This document shows positions 1 through 7,598 of a stretch of 12,165 bases of DNA, in pieces. A program made the position numbers and the translations under genes. A model generated the notes under the pieces. It saw only the letters and a program-made list of their open reading frames with translations. It was not told where the DNA came from and searched no databases. Source of the stretch: Paracoccaceae bacterium (GTDB lineage: Bacteria > Pseudomonadota > Alphaproteobacteria > Rhodobacterales > Rhodobacteraceae); assembly GCA_902525995.1 (NCBI GenBank), contig CABZJG010000035.1:1-12165 (forward strand). Reading direction: 5' to 3'. How positions within the stretch are numbered: the first letter of the stretch is position 1; each line of letters begins with the position of its first letter.

Positions 1-29
1 GCCAAGACACCCTTTTTCACCTCGCTCAT
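1..29 (-). CDS. Possible 5' end of a leftward gene, perhaps an EamA/RarD-type transporter (partial)
   Basis: Only nine codons lie in the window. Read leftwards from the ATG at 29-27 they give MSEVKKGVL, running off the edge; an in-frame ATG at 44-42 is an alternative start. The short charged start followed by K-G-V-L resembles RarD/EamA family transporters just before their first membrane helix, but so few residues cannot establish this. No convincing Shine-Dalgarno sequence precedes either ATG, although third codon positions are GC-rich. It would be the next gene after the sodB terminator. A rival reading is the 3' end of a rightward gene: plus-strand frames stop at 87-89, 95-97 and 133-135. 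The assignment is tentative. Confidence 0.25.
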
Positions 30-87
30 CAAGGCCGTTCCCATGGGCGGCAGGCTGCGCCCCTCAAGCGGGTGTTCGCAGAGGGGT

Positions 88-128
88 AAAAAAATAAATG
101 GCCTGCCAAGATCGTGCTTGGCAGGCCA
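88..128 (-). terminator. Intrinsic terminator of sodB
   Basis: A perfect 12-bp stem (99-110 pairing with 117-128, core GGCCTGCCAAG/CTTGGCAGGCC) encloses a 6-base loop. In the leftward direction it is followed at once by a T-rich run (complement of the A-rich bases 88-98). It starts 27 bases past the sodB stop codon, the expected place for a Rho-independent terminator. There is no matching T run on the plus strand, so it acts leftwards only. Confidence 0.9.
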
Positions 129-155
129 CGCATAAACATGCGCTGGAGTGTGAAA

Positions 156-755
156 TTACATCCGGCTGGCAACGTTTTCCCAGTTCACAAGATTATCTAG
201 GAAGTTGCTCAAATATACCGGCCGCTTGTTGCGAAAATCGATGTAATAGGAATGCTCCCAGACATCGCAGCCTAGCAATGCGGTTTGCCCGTAACACAGC
301 GGGTTCACGCCATTTTCGGTTTTCGTCACTTTCAAGCTGCCATCGCTGTCTTTGACAAGCCAGCACCAGCCAGAGCCGAATTGGCCGGCCCCTGCAGCGG
401 CAAACTGCGACTTGAACTCATCCACACTGCCAAAGCTGTCATTGATCGCGGATGTCAACTCAGATGGCATAGCCGCGCCGCCCGGCCCCATCATTTCCCA
501 AAACTGCATATGGTTCCAATGCTGGCTGGCATTGTTGAAAATTCCATTTTGAGCAACAGCGCCTGCATCATATGTGCCGATGATGATGTCTTCTAAGGAC
601 TTGTTTTCCCATTCAGTACCGGCAATCAGCTTATTGCCATTATCGACATAGGCTTTGTGATGCAGGTCATGGTGGTACTCGAGAGTTTCGGCAGACATAC
701 CGAGACCGGCGAGCGCATCATGGGCATAAGGAAGATCAGGAAGTTCAAAAGCCAT
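156..755 (-). CDS. sodB: Superoxide dismutase, Fe-type (SodB)
   Basis: This 199-residue protein converts superoxide to O2 and H2O2. It has the full length of the Fe/Mn superoxide dismutase family and no signal peptide, so it is cytoplasmic. The four metal ligands are visible: His28 (EYHHDLHH), His82 (QHWNH), and Asp164 and His168 (DVWEH). The active-site Gln is at 78 in NNASQ, as in Fe enzymes, and no Gln sits where Mn enzymes carry theirs (just before the C-terminal metal site), which favours iron. Trp130 in GSGWCW is also typical. The start is supported by a strong AAGGAGG (complement of 762-768) 6 bases upstream. It lies 162 bases downstream of soxG on the same strand and has its own terminator. 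Sarcosine oxidase makes H2O2 rather than superoxide, so a functional link with sox is only suggestive. Confidence 0.96.
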   Translation of the reverse strand: MAFELPDLPYAHDALAGLGMSAETLEYHHDLHHKAYVDNGNKLIAGTEWENKSLEDIIIGTYDAGAVAQNGIFNNASQHWNHMQFWEMMGPGGAAMPSELTSAINDSFGSVDEFKSQFAAAGAGQFGSGWCWLVKDSDGSLKVTKTENGVNPLCYGQTALLGCDVWEHSYYIDFRNKRPVYLSNFLDNLVNWENVASRM

Positions 756-795
756 ATCGGGCCTCCTTCTTTATGTTAAAATCTTGATGCCCTAA

Positions 796-822
796 ATGGT
801 AGCCTTAGATACCGCGCGTCAA
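796..822 (-). promoter_or_regulatory. Possible sodB promoter
   Basis: Read leftwards, a -35-like TTGACG (complement of 817-822) is followed after 15 bases by a -10-like TACCAT (complement of 796-801), about 40 bases before the sodB ATG. The spacing is short and the -10 matches only 4 of 6 bases. A 6-bp dyad (822-827 with 833-838, one G-T pair) abuts and overlaps the -35 by one base. The rest of the 162-base soxG-sodB spacer holds two weaker dyads (840-854 and 867-882) and no gene. Confidence 0.3.
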
Positions 823-917
823 GAGGCAATACGCCTTTCAGGTGCATTTTACCTCAATCTGCCTGCCCCAAATCGCATTGGGTTGGTAAAATTTAATCTT
901 GATCTGTTCCAGCGGCT

Positions 918-1484
918 TTAGCTCCAAAGATCAACTTCACTGCCCGGGCGCGCCGCAGCGCTCAATTGATTGAACATAAACTCAGCCACCGAGCGGAAAC
1001 AGATCACCCGCGCTTCGGTTTCCGACAGCAGCCAAAACGCTGCCGAAATCTGACCAAACCGTGTCCGGCGAAACATCCCGGGTGCAAAATGATCAGGAGC
1101 AAGATCAACCGGAGCCAACTTGGCAATCACTTCTCTAACTTTATCGCCCGACACAGTGAAACTCACCCGCGCATCGGACACATCAGCAAGCAAGAAATGC
1201 TTCTTGCCCAGCGCCTTTTGCAGCTTGGCCTGCAACCCGGCGACCTGATCATAAGGTGTTAGGATCAAAAGCTCGTCCGGCGACATCCAGGCGACACTCA
1301 TTTTTTCGTCATGTGTGATCTGACAGGCAGAGGGCAAATCCGTTGACACAGATTTTTTTAAAGCCGTGATAAAAGGCTTTGAGCTTAAATCCCCCCGCAG
1401 CGTCAACATCCCCATGGGCGCGTCTGCTGACACTGTGACATAGCCTTCAAACGGCGCGTTGGCTTGAGAAATCAAATTAGACAT
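918..1484 (-). CDS. soxG: Sarcosine oxidase subunit gamma (SoxG)
   Basis: This 188-residue protein is the gamma subunit of heterotetrameric sarcosine oxidase, a GcvT-like fold that packs against the alpha subunit and carries no flavin. I recognise it from its position as last gene of soxBDAG, its length (family about 180-200 residues) and stretches such as LRGDLSSKPF near the start, AWMSPDELLIL in the middle (residues about 65-75) and FRSVAEFMFNQL near the end. The frame is open upstream to 1562, but the start at 1484 is preferred: it has a GGAGAGAAG-type ribosome site just upstream and overlaps the soxA stop by 8 bases, which suggests translational coupling. The subunit diverges quickly in sequence, so synteny carries much of the call. 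No clear terminator follows it. Confidence 0.9.
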   Translation of the reverse strand: MSNLISQANAPFEGYVTVSADAPMGMLTLRGDLSSKPFITALKKSVSTDLPSACQITHDEKMSVAWMSPDELLILTPYDQVAGLQAKLQKALGKKHFLLADVSDARVSFTVSGDKVREVIAKLAPVDLAPDHFAPGMFRRTRFGQISAAFWLLSETEARVICFRSVAEFMFNQLSAAARPGSEVDLWS

Positions 1485-4476
1485 TCTGCTTCTCTCCATC
1501 TTTATCATAATACACCTGATCGACAATTTTGGCAGGCACGCGGCTGCCATCGACTTTGGCAAACTCTATGGTTTCACCCATGCGCGAGGGCCCATTATGA
1601 ACAAGGCCCATGGCAATTCCACGTTTTAGCGTGGGAGAATAATAGGTTGAGGTCACGCGGCCCACGGTATTCAACTGACCATTGGCATTTTTGCCGGTCC
1701 CAACCGCATAGGCCCCATCGGGCAGCACGCTGCCATCAGCAGTCTCCAATCCGACCAGTTGCCAGCGGTCCGGATCAGTCATATGGGTGCGCTCCTGCGC
1801 CCGTTTGCCTAGAAAATCTGTTTTCTTTTTTGAAATGGCCCAATGAAGTCCCAAATCCTGCGGAATAACAGTGCCATCGGTTTCATCGCCGATCATGATA
1901 AAACCTTTTTCCGCCCGCATCACATGAAGCGCTTCGGTGCCATAAGGCATAACCCCAAATTCTTCACCTGCTTCAAGCAACGCATTCCAAAATACCAACC
2001 CCTGACTTGCAGGCACAGCAATTTCGTAAGACAGCTCACCCGAAAACGAAATCCGATAAACGCGGGCGTCAAATTCACCAATTTTGCCATCTGCCCATTC
2101 CATAAACCCGAGCGCCTCTTTACTGAGATCCATGCCACCAAGTTTTTCCAACACCTTGCGCGCATTCGGGCCGACAACGGCAACCTGAGCATATTGCTCG
2201 GTCAGATTGGCAGTATAAACTTTCCAGTCCCACCATTCGGTCTGAAGCCACTCTTCCATATGGGCGTGGATGCGATCAGCGCCGCCGGTTGTGGTGTGGC
2301 ACAGGAATGTCTGCTCATCAATACGCGCCACAACGCCGTCGTCGCTGAGAAAACCGTTTTCACTGCACATGAGCCCATATCGGCATTTGCCGACCTTCAG
2401 CGTACTCATCATATTGGTATAGAGCATATCCATGAATTTGCCGGCATCGGGGCCTGACACCAAAATCTTCCCAAGGGTCGAAGCGTCCAGAAGACCCAAA
2501 AAATTGCGCGTTTGGTTGATCTCACGGATCACTGCCTGATCGTGGCTTTCACCTGCGCGGGGAAAACAATAGGGCCTGCGCCACTGGCCCACCGGCTCCA
2601 TATAGGCGCCTTGCTCTTCATGCCAGGACTGCATAGGCGTTTTACGAATGGGCTGAAAAATCTCGCCCCGCGCAGCACCCGCAATCGAACCCATAGAAAT
2701 CGGCGTGTAGGGCGGCCGAAATGTTGTTGTGCCAACTTGGGGAATATCCGCGTTGAGCGCGCCAGCCAAAGTGGCAAGGCCATTAATATTGGACAGTTTG
2801 CCCTGATCCGTGGCCATGCCCAACGTGGTGTAGCGCTTGGCGTGCTCGACGCTTTCAAAACCTTCCTGCGCCGCCAGTTGCACGTCACTGACTTTCACAT
2901 CGTTTTGAAAATCAAGCCAGGCTTTACTGCGCAGCTTGATCCCCGCCCCTTGCGGCATCATCCAAACCGCTTGTATTGGGGCTTCGGCGCGGGGGCTCGC
3001 ATTGGGTAATTTTGGGGTCTTTTTTGACCCTGTTGCCGCGCCTGTTTGAGTGGCAGCATCCTGCAAAAGCTCATCCAAACCAAAACATCCATTTGCCGCA
3101 CCTGCAGCATATACGAAAGGAGTGCCATCCTGATCCAAAGGGGGTTTATGCACATCAGGGCGAAAGAATATTTCGTGCTCATCCCACAGTAGTTTGCCAC
3201 CGCAGTGCGACCACAGATGAACGACAGGTGACCAGCCGCCAGACATAGCAACACAGTCGCAAGAAACCTCTTCTAAAACAGCCCCCTCGCCGGCCTGCGC
3301 GCAAATTGAAACGGATTGCACCCGCTTAGCGCCATGGACTTTGGCAATTGCTTTGCCGGTCTCAACCCGTATCCCTAGCGCCCGGGCCTCATCAGCCAGC
3401 GCACCGCCGCCATGCGGGCGTGCATCAACAATCAAAGGCACCTCTAAACCTGCATTTTTTAGTGTGATAGCAGTACGATAGGCATCATCGTTATTGGTGA
3501 CAACGACTGTTCTGTCACCAACAGATACGCCAAAATTTACCACATAATCACGCAGAGCTGACGCCAGTATGACGCCGGGTATATCATTTCCGGCAAAGCT
3601 CAGCGGGCGCTCAATAGCGCCTGTGGCCGTTATGATGCGGCCCGCACGTATGCGCCACAACCGATGACGCGGTTTTGTATCAGAAGGGTCATGGTCGTTG
3701 ATCCGCTCATACCCGATCATATAACCATGATCATAAATACCTGCCGCCATCCAGCGTGTCCGCAGGGTGACATTCTTCATCTTTTTCAGAGCGGTCAGAG
3801 TTTGATCCACAAAGTTATCCACAGGCTCACCAGCGATTTCCCCGCCGTCGACTGGCGCCCGGCCACCCCAGTTTGAAGCTTGCTCAACCAACAGAACCCT
3901 TGCGCCGGTGTCACCAGCAGTTTTGGCCGCCTGCAATCCCGCAACCCCGCCGCCAACAACAACAAAATCATAAAAACTGTACAGGTGCTCATAGATGCTG
4001 TCGTCAGTATCCTTTGGGGCTTTTCCCAAACCCGCCGAGTAGCGAATGATCGGCTCGTATACATGTTTCCAAAAGGGTCGAGGATGGATGAACATTTTGT
4101 AATAGAACCCAGCAGGCAGAAAACGCGCCAAAGAGTTGTTGATTACGCCGACATCAAAATCAAGGCTTGGCCAGTGATTTTGCGAAGTCGCCGCCAAACC
4201 GTCGAAAAGCTCGGTCGTTGTGATGCGCTGGTTGGGCTCAAATTGACCGCCCTCACCCAGATTGACCAAACCGTTTGGTTCTTCTGATCCACTTGCCACA
4301 ACGCCTCTTGGGCGATGGTATTTGAACGACCGACCGACCAGCATCTGATCATTGGCAAGCAGCGCTGAGGCCAAACTATCCCCCGCGTAGCCTGTCATGT
4401 GCTTGCCATTAAAACGAAAGCTGATTTGCTTGGATTTATCGATCAGGCGACCGCCTGCAGACAGACGTGTGCTCAT
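1477..4476 (-). CDS. soxA: Sarcosine oxidase subunit alpha (SoxA)
   Basis: This is the large subunit (999 residues, usual family size) of the enzyme that oxidises sarcosine to glycine and transfers the methyl-derived carbon to tetrahydrofolate. Domains in order: an N-terminal ferredoxin-like domain without cysteines (about 15-100), so no Fe-S cluster; a dinucleotide-binding Rossmann region with VVGGGVAG at 173-180 and a strand ending in Glu199; a second nucleotide-binding segment near 322-335; and a C-terminal GcvT-like tetrahydrofolate-binding half from about 605 to 985. The linker segment TPISMGSIAGAARG (591-604) is typical of SoxA. In characterised enzymes this subunit binds NAD+, and covalent FMN sits at the alpha-beta interface. 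A GAGG lies 8 bases before the ATG. The gene follows soxD by 67 bases, occupied by a tiny ORF, and its end overlaps soxG. Confidence 0.97.
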   Translation of the reverse strand: MSTRLSAGGRLIDKSKQISFRFNGKHMTGYAGDSLASALLANDQMLVGRSFKYHRPRGVVASGSEEPNGLVNLGEGGQFEPNQRITTTELFDGLAATSQNHWPSLDFDVGVINNSLARFLPAGFYYKMFIHPRPFWKHVYEPIIRYSAGLGKAPKDTDDSIYEHLYSFYDFVVVGGGVAGLQAAKTAGDTGARVLLVEQASNWGGRAPVDGGEIAGEPVDNFVDQTLTALKKMKNVTLRTRWMAAGIYDHGYMIGYERINDHDPSDTKPRHRLWRIRAGRIITATGAIERPLSFAGNDIPGVILASALRDYVVNFGVSVGDRTVVVTNNDDAYRTAITLKNAGLEVPLIVDARPHGGGALADEARALGIRVETGKAIAKVHGAKRVQSVSICAQAGEGAVLEEVSCDCVAMSGGWSPVVHLWSHCGGKLLWDEHEIFFRPDVHKPPLDQDGTPFVYAAGAANGCFGLDELLQDAATQTGAATGSKKTPKLPNASPRAEAPIQAVWMMPQGAGIKLRSKAWLDFQNDVKVSDVQLAAQEGFESVEHAKRYTTLGMATDQGKLSNINGLATLAGALNADIPQVGTTTFRPPYTPISMGSIAGAARGEIFQPIRKTPMQSWHEEQGAYMEPVGQWRRPYCFPRAGESHDQAVIREINQTRNFLGLLDASTLGKILVSGPDAGKFMDMLYTNMMSTLKVGKCRYGLMCSENGFLSDDGVVARIDEQTFLCHTTTGGADRIHAHMEEWLQTEWWDWKVYTANLTEQYAQVAVVGPNARKVLEKLGGMDLSKEALGFMEWADGKIGEFDARVYRISFSGELSYEIAVPASQGLVFWNALLEAGEEFGVMPYGTEALHVMRAEKGFIMIGDETDGTVIPQDLGLHWAISKKKTDFLGKRAQERTHMTDPDRWQLVGLETADGSVLPDGAYAVGTGKNANGQLNTVGRVTSTYYSPTLKRGIAMGLVHNGPSRMGETIEFAKVDGSRVPAKIVDQVYYDKDGEKQNV

Positions 4477-4544
4477 ATCACAGCCTCATTACTTTTTACC
4501 AAATCCATGGCCCCCAAAGGAACCGTCAGACACAGAAAAACCAT
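4473..4544 (-). other. 23-codon ORF linking soxD to soxA, possible coupling leader
   Basis: Leftward ATG at 4544-4542 overlaps the soxD stop as TAATG, and its TGA (4475-4473) overlaps the soxA start as ATATGA. The frame between is open for 23 codons, beginning MVFLCLTVPLG and ending KSNEAVI. An AGGGAG inside the last soxD codons sits 8 bases before its ATG, and the GAGG for soxA lies within its end. This arrangement would let ribosomes pass from soxD to soxA by re-initiation. The peptide matches no family I know, and a frame this short can be open by chance; a coupling role is inference. Confidence 0.3.
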
Positions 4545-4873
4545 TATGAAAACTCCCTCCAAGACCACCCGGGACGCTTTTTGGAAATCGTCTTTTGCAG
4601 GTTTTTAGGGGGTTCGGTCGTCTGCGCAGAATACGTACCAAACACTTCCAGTGTCACCGTACAGCGCGCCGCATGAAACCACTTTCCGCAGCCGTTGGCA
4701 TGGCGCCAGCGCTCAAAATGCACGCCTTTGGGGTTTTCACGTTGAAACAGATAGCCTTCAAAATCCGCATCCGACGATCCCGGGCCAAAGCGCTTAAGAT
4801 GGGCCTCGCCGCCGGGCGTCAATTCGGTCTCTTCGGCGTCAACGCTGCAATAGGGACAATTAAGAATTAGCAT
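4544..4873 (-). CDS. soxD: Sarcosine oxidase subunit delta (SoxD)
   Basis: This 109-residue protein is the small zinc-binding delta subunit of heterotetrameric sarcosine oxidase, which contacts alpha. The zinc site is readable: Cys6 and Cys9 in NCPYC, then His58 and Cys62 in RHANGCGKWF, the same spacing as in the characterised Corynebacterium enzyme. GGEAH (21-25) and YLFQRENPKG (41-50) are family hallmarks. The C-terminus, ending RPGWSWREFS, is also family-like. Cys71 stands where I recall Asp in relatives (R-D-T becomes R-C-T). The chosen start gives MLILNCPYC and has GGGAGAG upstream; an in-frame ATG 15 bases earlier would overlap that ribosome site. It lies 52 bases after soxB. Confidence 0.95.
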   Translation of the reverse strand: MLILNCPYCSVDAEETELTPGGEAHLKRFGPGSSDADFEGYLFQRENPKGVHFERWRHANGCGKWFHAARCTVTLEVFGTYSAQTTEPPKNLQKTISKKRPGWSWREFS

Positions 4874-4925
4874 AGTGCACTCTCCCAAATGCGTTCAGCA
4901 GATTAAAAAACATAAAAGGGCTCCA

Positions 4926-6170
4926 TCAGTGCGCCACCCCTGCCGCAACGCTTTCGTCGATAAACTTGCCCTCTTTAAAGCGGTCTAGGGAAAATTCTTC
5001 GGTCAAAGGTGAGTGCCCTTTGGCCATCAATTCGGCCATCCCCCATCCGGATCCAGGAATTGCTTTAAAGCCGCCGGTTCCCCATCCGCAATTGATGAAA
5101 TAATTCTCAAGCGGGGTTTTCGACAGTATTGGCGAGCGGTCGCCGGTCATGTCCACAATGCCGCCCCACCAGCGCAGCATTTTGAGCCGTGATATTATCG
5201 GGAAGGTTTCCACCAAGGCCCGCACGGTTTCTTCCACGTGATGAAAACTGCCGCGCTGGGTATAGTTGTTATACCCATCCGCACCGCCGCCGATAACCAT
5301 TTCGCCTTTGTCCGACTGGCTCATATATCCATGAACCGTATTGGCCATCACCACCACATCCATGCAGGGTTTAATTGGCTCGGATACCAAGGCCTGCAAA
5401 GCAACGGATTCGATAGGCAACCGAAAACCGGCCATATCCGCAAGCACTCCCGAATGTCCGGCCACCACAACGCCCAGCTTATCGCAGTCAATCGCGCCTT
5501 TCGTGGTGTCAACCCCGATGACTTTACCGCCAGACTGACGCACACCGGTGACCTCACACTGCTGAATAATATCCATACCCATATCCGAGCAGGCGCGCGC
5601 ATAGCCCCAGGCGACCGCATCATGGCGCGCAGTGCCGCCGCGCGGTTGCCACAGCGCCCCAAGCACCGGGTAGCGCGGTCCGTCGATGTTCATAATTGGG
5701 CAGAGCTCTTTGACCTTTTGCGGCCCGATAAACTCGGTGCTCACCCCTTGCAGGGCATTGGCATGCGCCGTGCGCTGATATCCGCGCACCTCATGGTGGG
5801 TCTGCGCCAACATCATCACGCCGCGGGGGCTGAACATGATATTGTAGTTGAGATCCTGGCTAAGATTTTCGTAAAGCCCACGGGCTTTTTCATAAATAGC
5901 CGCCGATGGATCTTGCAAATAATTTGATCGGATAATGGTCGTGTTGCGCCCGGTATTACCCCCGCCAAGCCAGCCTTTTTCAAGCACAGCCACATTGCGA
6001 ATGCCAAAATTTCGCCCAAGATAATAAGCGGTGGCCAAACCGTGACCGCCGGCTCCAACGATGATCACATCGTATTTTTTCTGTGGCGCAGGGCTGCGCC
6101 AAGCGCGTTCCCATCCCGAATGAAAGCGCAATGCTTCGCGGGCGACAGCGAAGGCAGAATACCGTTTCAT
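4926..6170 (-). CDS. soxB: Sarcosine oxidase subunit beta (SoxB)
   Basis: This 414-residue flavoprotein carries the active site where sarcosine is oxidised and O2 is reduced to H2O2. It belongs to the DAO (glycine/D-amino acid oxidase) family. An ADP-binding fingerprint for FAD is at 35-44 (VIIVGAGGHG), followed by ExxWLGGGNTGRNTTIIRSNY-like sequence (64-84). His183 in TARHDAVAWGYAR aligns with the histidine that binds FMN covalently in heterotetrameric sarcosine oxidases, marking it as this class and not the monomeric enzyme. FAD-contacting C-terminal motif NCGWGTGGFKAIPGSG is at 360-375. The start MKRYSAFAVAREALR is typical of SoxB; GGAG lies 9 bases upstream, and an ATG 15 bases earlier is disfavoured. 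It heads the operon soxB-soxD-soxA-soxG. Confidence 0.97.
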   Translation of the reverse strand: MKRYSAFAVAREALRFHSGWERAWRSPAPQKKYDVIIVGAGGHGLATAYYLGRNFGIRNVAVLEKGWLGGGNTGRNTTIIRSNYLQDPSAAIYEKARGLYENLSQDLNYNIMFSPRGVMMLAQTHHEVRGYQRTAHANALQGVSTEFIGPQKVKELCPIMNIDGPRYPVLGALWQPRGGTARHDAVAWGYARACSDMGMDIIQQCEVTGVRQSGGKVIGVDTTKGAIDCDKLGVVVAGHSGVLADMAGFRLPIESVALQALVSEPIKPCMDVVVMANTVHGYMSQSDKGEMVIGGGADGYNNYTQRGSFHHVEETVRALVETFPIISRLKMLRWWGGIVDMTGDRSPILSKTPLENYFINCGWGTGGFKAIPGSGWGMAELMAKGHSPLTEEFSLDRFKEGKFIDESVAAGVAH

Positions 6171-6356
6171 AAAGCCTAGCTCCAATTGACATATTTTCTG
6201 ATTAACGTTTTGGCAAAATCTACTGCCTGCGCCGCACCTCAGAGCGTCACAAACCCAATCACTTGCGACATCTGTGACGGATTTCTCTTTTGCCCTTTTT
6301 TCCGCATAAAATCAACGTTACATACAGGGTATAACAGCGGGGACAGCGGGGTCTGA
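6171..6356. promoter_or_regulatory. Divergent spacer between soxB and ccmI with inverted repeat
   Basis: This 186-base spacer must hold the promoters of both the sox operon (leftward) and the ccmI run (rightward). It contains a perfect 7-bp inverted repeat, CGTCACA (6245-6251) and TGTGACG (6273-6279), separated by 21 bases, which could bind a dimeric regulator. A rightward -10-like TATAAC lies at 6330-6335, 21 bases before the ccmI ATG, but without a good -35. A leftward -35-like TTGCCA (complement of 6210-6215) has only a poor -10 partner. AACGTT occurs twice, at 6204-6209 and 6314-6319. No gene is seen here. Confidence 0.4.
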
Positions 6357-7598
6357 ATGACATTTTGGCTTTTCACCATTGGACTATCAAGCATTATTGC
6401 CGGGTTTTTTACTCTGGTGCTGTTTGGCAGCCGCACGCAAGACAGCGGAAGTGCGTCTGAGATAAACTTTTATAAGGCGCAATTGGCTGATGTCGAACGG
6501 GACAAAGCCCTTGGTCATATTGATCCGCAGGATGCAGAGCAAATGCACATCGAAATCAGTCGTCGCATCCTACGGCTTGATAGTTTGCAGCAAGAGTCCA
6601 TAAACCCCAAGCGGCCAAAGCAGCATATTGTTTTGGCCCTCTTACTGGCCGCGATGCTGATTGGCGGTTCACATTTGATGTATCTGTACCTTGGCGCTGC
6701 AGCCTATCCAAATCTACTACAGGCGGAGCGCATTGAACGCGCTGCGCGCCTGTTGGAAAACCGCCCGAGCCTTGAAGAATACGCAAACTCTTTCGCCCCG
6801 CAACAGCAGCCGCGACAGATGTCAGAGGACTATAGCAGCTTGGTTACCGAACTGCGCAGCGCTCTTGAAGATAACCCATCGGACTTGAAAGGCCTTCGGT
6901 TTTTGGCGCGTGTCGAAGCAGGATTGCAGAATTATTCTGCTGCCAGTGCCGCCCAACGTCAGGTTCTGAATCTTTTGGGTGCACAAGTTACGGCAGACGA
7001 CCATCTGGATTATGCAGAATTGCTTATTCTTTCTGTGGGCGGCTATGTTGCGCCAGAAGCCGAAGCTGCACTGCAAGCCGCATTAAAGCTAGATCCGCAA
7101 AACGGTGGCGCGCGCTTTTATATCGGCTTGATGTTTACCCAAAACGACCGCCCTGATCTTGCCTTCAAAGTATGGCGTGATCTTTTACTGAAGGGGCCGG
7201 ATACCGCGCCATGGATTGACCCCATCCGCGCGCAAATCCAAGAGGTTGCCTTTTATGCAGGCGTTCACAACTTCACTCTGCCTGAGCAGCCTTCTTCACC
7301 GGCGATCGAGCCTGTTGCCCCCGCCTTAAGCGATGAGGCTATGGAGGCTGCAGCCCAATTGAGCCCCGAGGAACGTTCTGAAATGATCAAGGGCATGGTC
7401 GCCCAATTATCACAAAGATTGAAGGACGAAGGCGGCCCCGCACAAGACTGGGCACGCTTGATTTCTGCTTATGGTGTTCTGGGAGATGACGCAGCACTGC
7501 AAAACACCTATCGGTCGGCCATTGCAAAGTTCGCCGCAGACCCAGCCGCGCTAGAGCTTTTGAAAAACGCGGTCATATCCGCCGGAGGCTCGCCATGA
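6357..7598 (+). CDS. ccmI: c-type cytochrome biogenesis protein CcmI
   Basis: This 413-residue protein is the CcmI (CycH) apocytochrome c chaperone of the System I heme-ligation machinery. It sits in the inner membrane with two helices (about 3-23 and 91-112). The loop between them is cytoplasmic and carries the typical FYKAQLADVERDKALG and ISRRIL segments (38-72). YLGAAAYPNL (111-120) follows the second helix, as in relatives. The long periplasmic part contains TPR-like helical repeats, clearest around 185-300, expected to bind the C-terminus of apocytochrome c. The ATG has a GGGG purine run about 6 bases upstream. It overlaps ruvX by 4 bases (ATGA), so the two are translationally coupled. 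No other ccm gene is in the window. The family evolves fast, but the N-terminal half is characteristic. Confidence 0.9.
   Translation: MTFWLFTIGLSSIIAGFFTLVLFGSRTQDSGSASEINFYKAQLADVERDKALGHIDPQDAEQMHIEISRRILRLDSLQQESINPKRPKQHIVLALLLAAMLIGGSHLMYLYLGAAAYPNLLQAERIERAARLLENRPSLEEYANSFAPQQQPRQMSEDYSSLVTELRSALEDNPSDLKGLRFLARVEAGLQNYSAASAAQRQVLNLLGAQVTADDHLDYAELLILSVGGYVAPEAEAALQAALKLDPQNGGARFYIGLMFTQNDRPDLAFKVWRDLLLKGPDTAPWIDPIRAQIQEVAFYAGVHNFTLPEQPSSPAIEPVAPALSDEAMEAAAQLSPEERSEMIKGMVAQLSQRLKDEGGPAQDWARLISAYGVLGDDAALQNTYRSAIAKFAADPAALELLKNAVISAGGSP

Noticed and set aside
867..882. CCCAA/TTGGG hairpin as a soxG terminator
   Set aside because: The stem is only 5 bp and no T run follows it in the leftward direction.
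1485..1562. Upstream extension of soxG by 26 residues
   Set aside because: It would lie inside soxA, lacks a ribosome site, and the ATG at 1484 has one and gives the usual SoxG length.
1843..2457. Rightward 204-codon frame inside soxA
   Set aside because: It lies wholly antisense to a well-conserved part of soxA; the translation has no domain and long antisense frames are expected in GC-rich genes.
5238..5927. Rightward 229-codon frame inside soxB
   Set aside because: Antisense shadow of soxB, with no ribosome site and a histidine- and arginine-rich non-protein-like composition.
6171..6356. Glycine riboswitch before soxB
   Set aside because: I looked for conserved glycine aptamer features in the leftward leader and saw none; the leader is short and lacks tandem helical domains.
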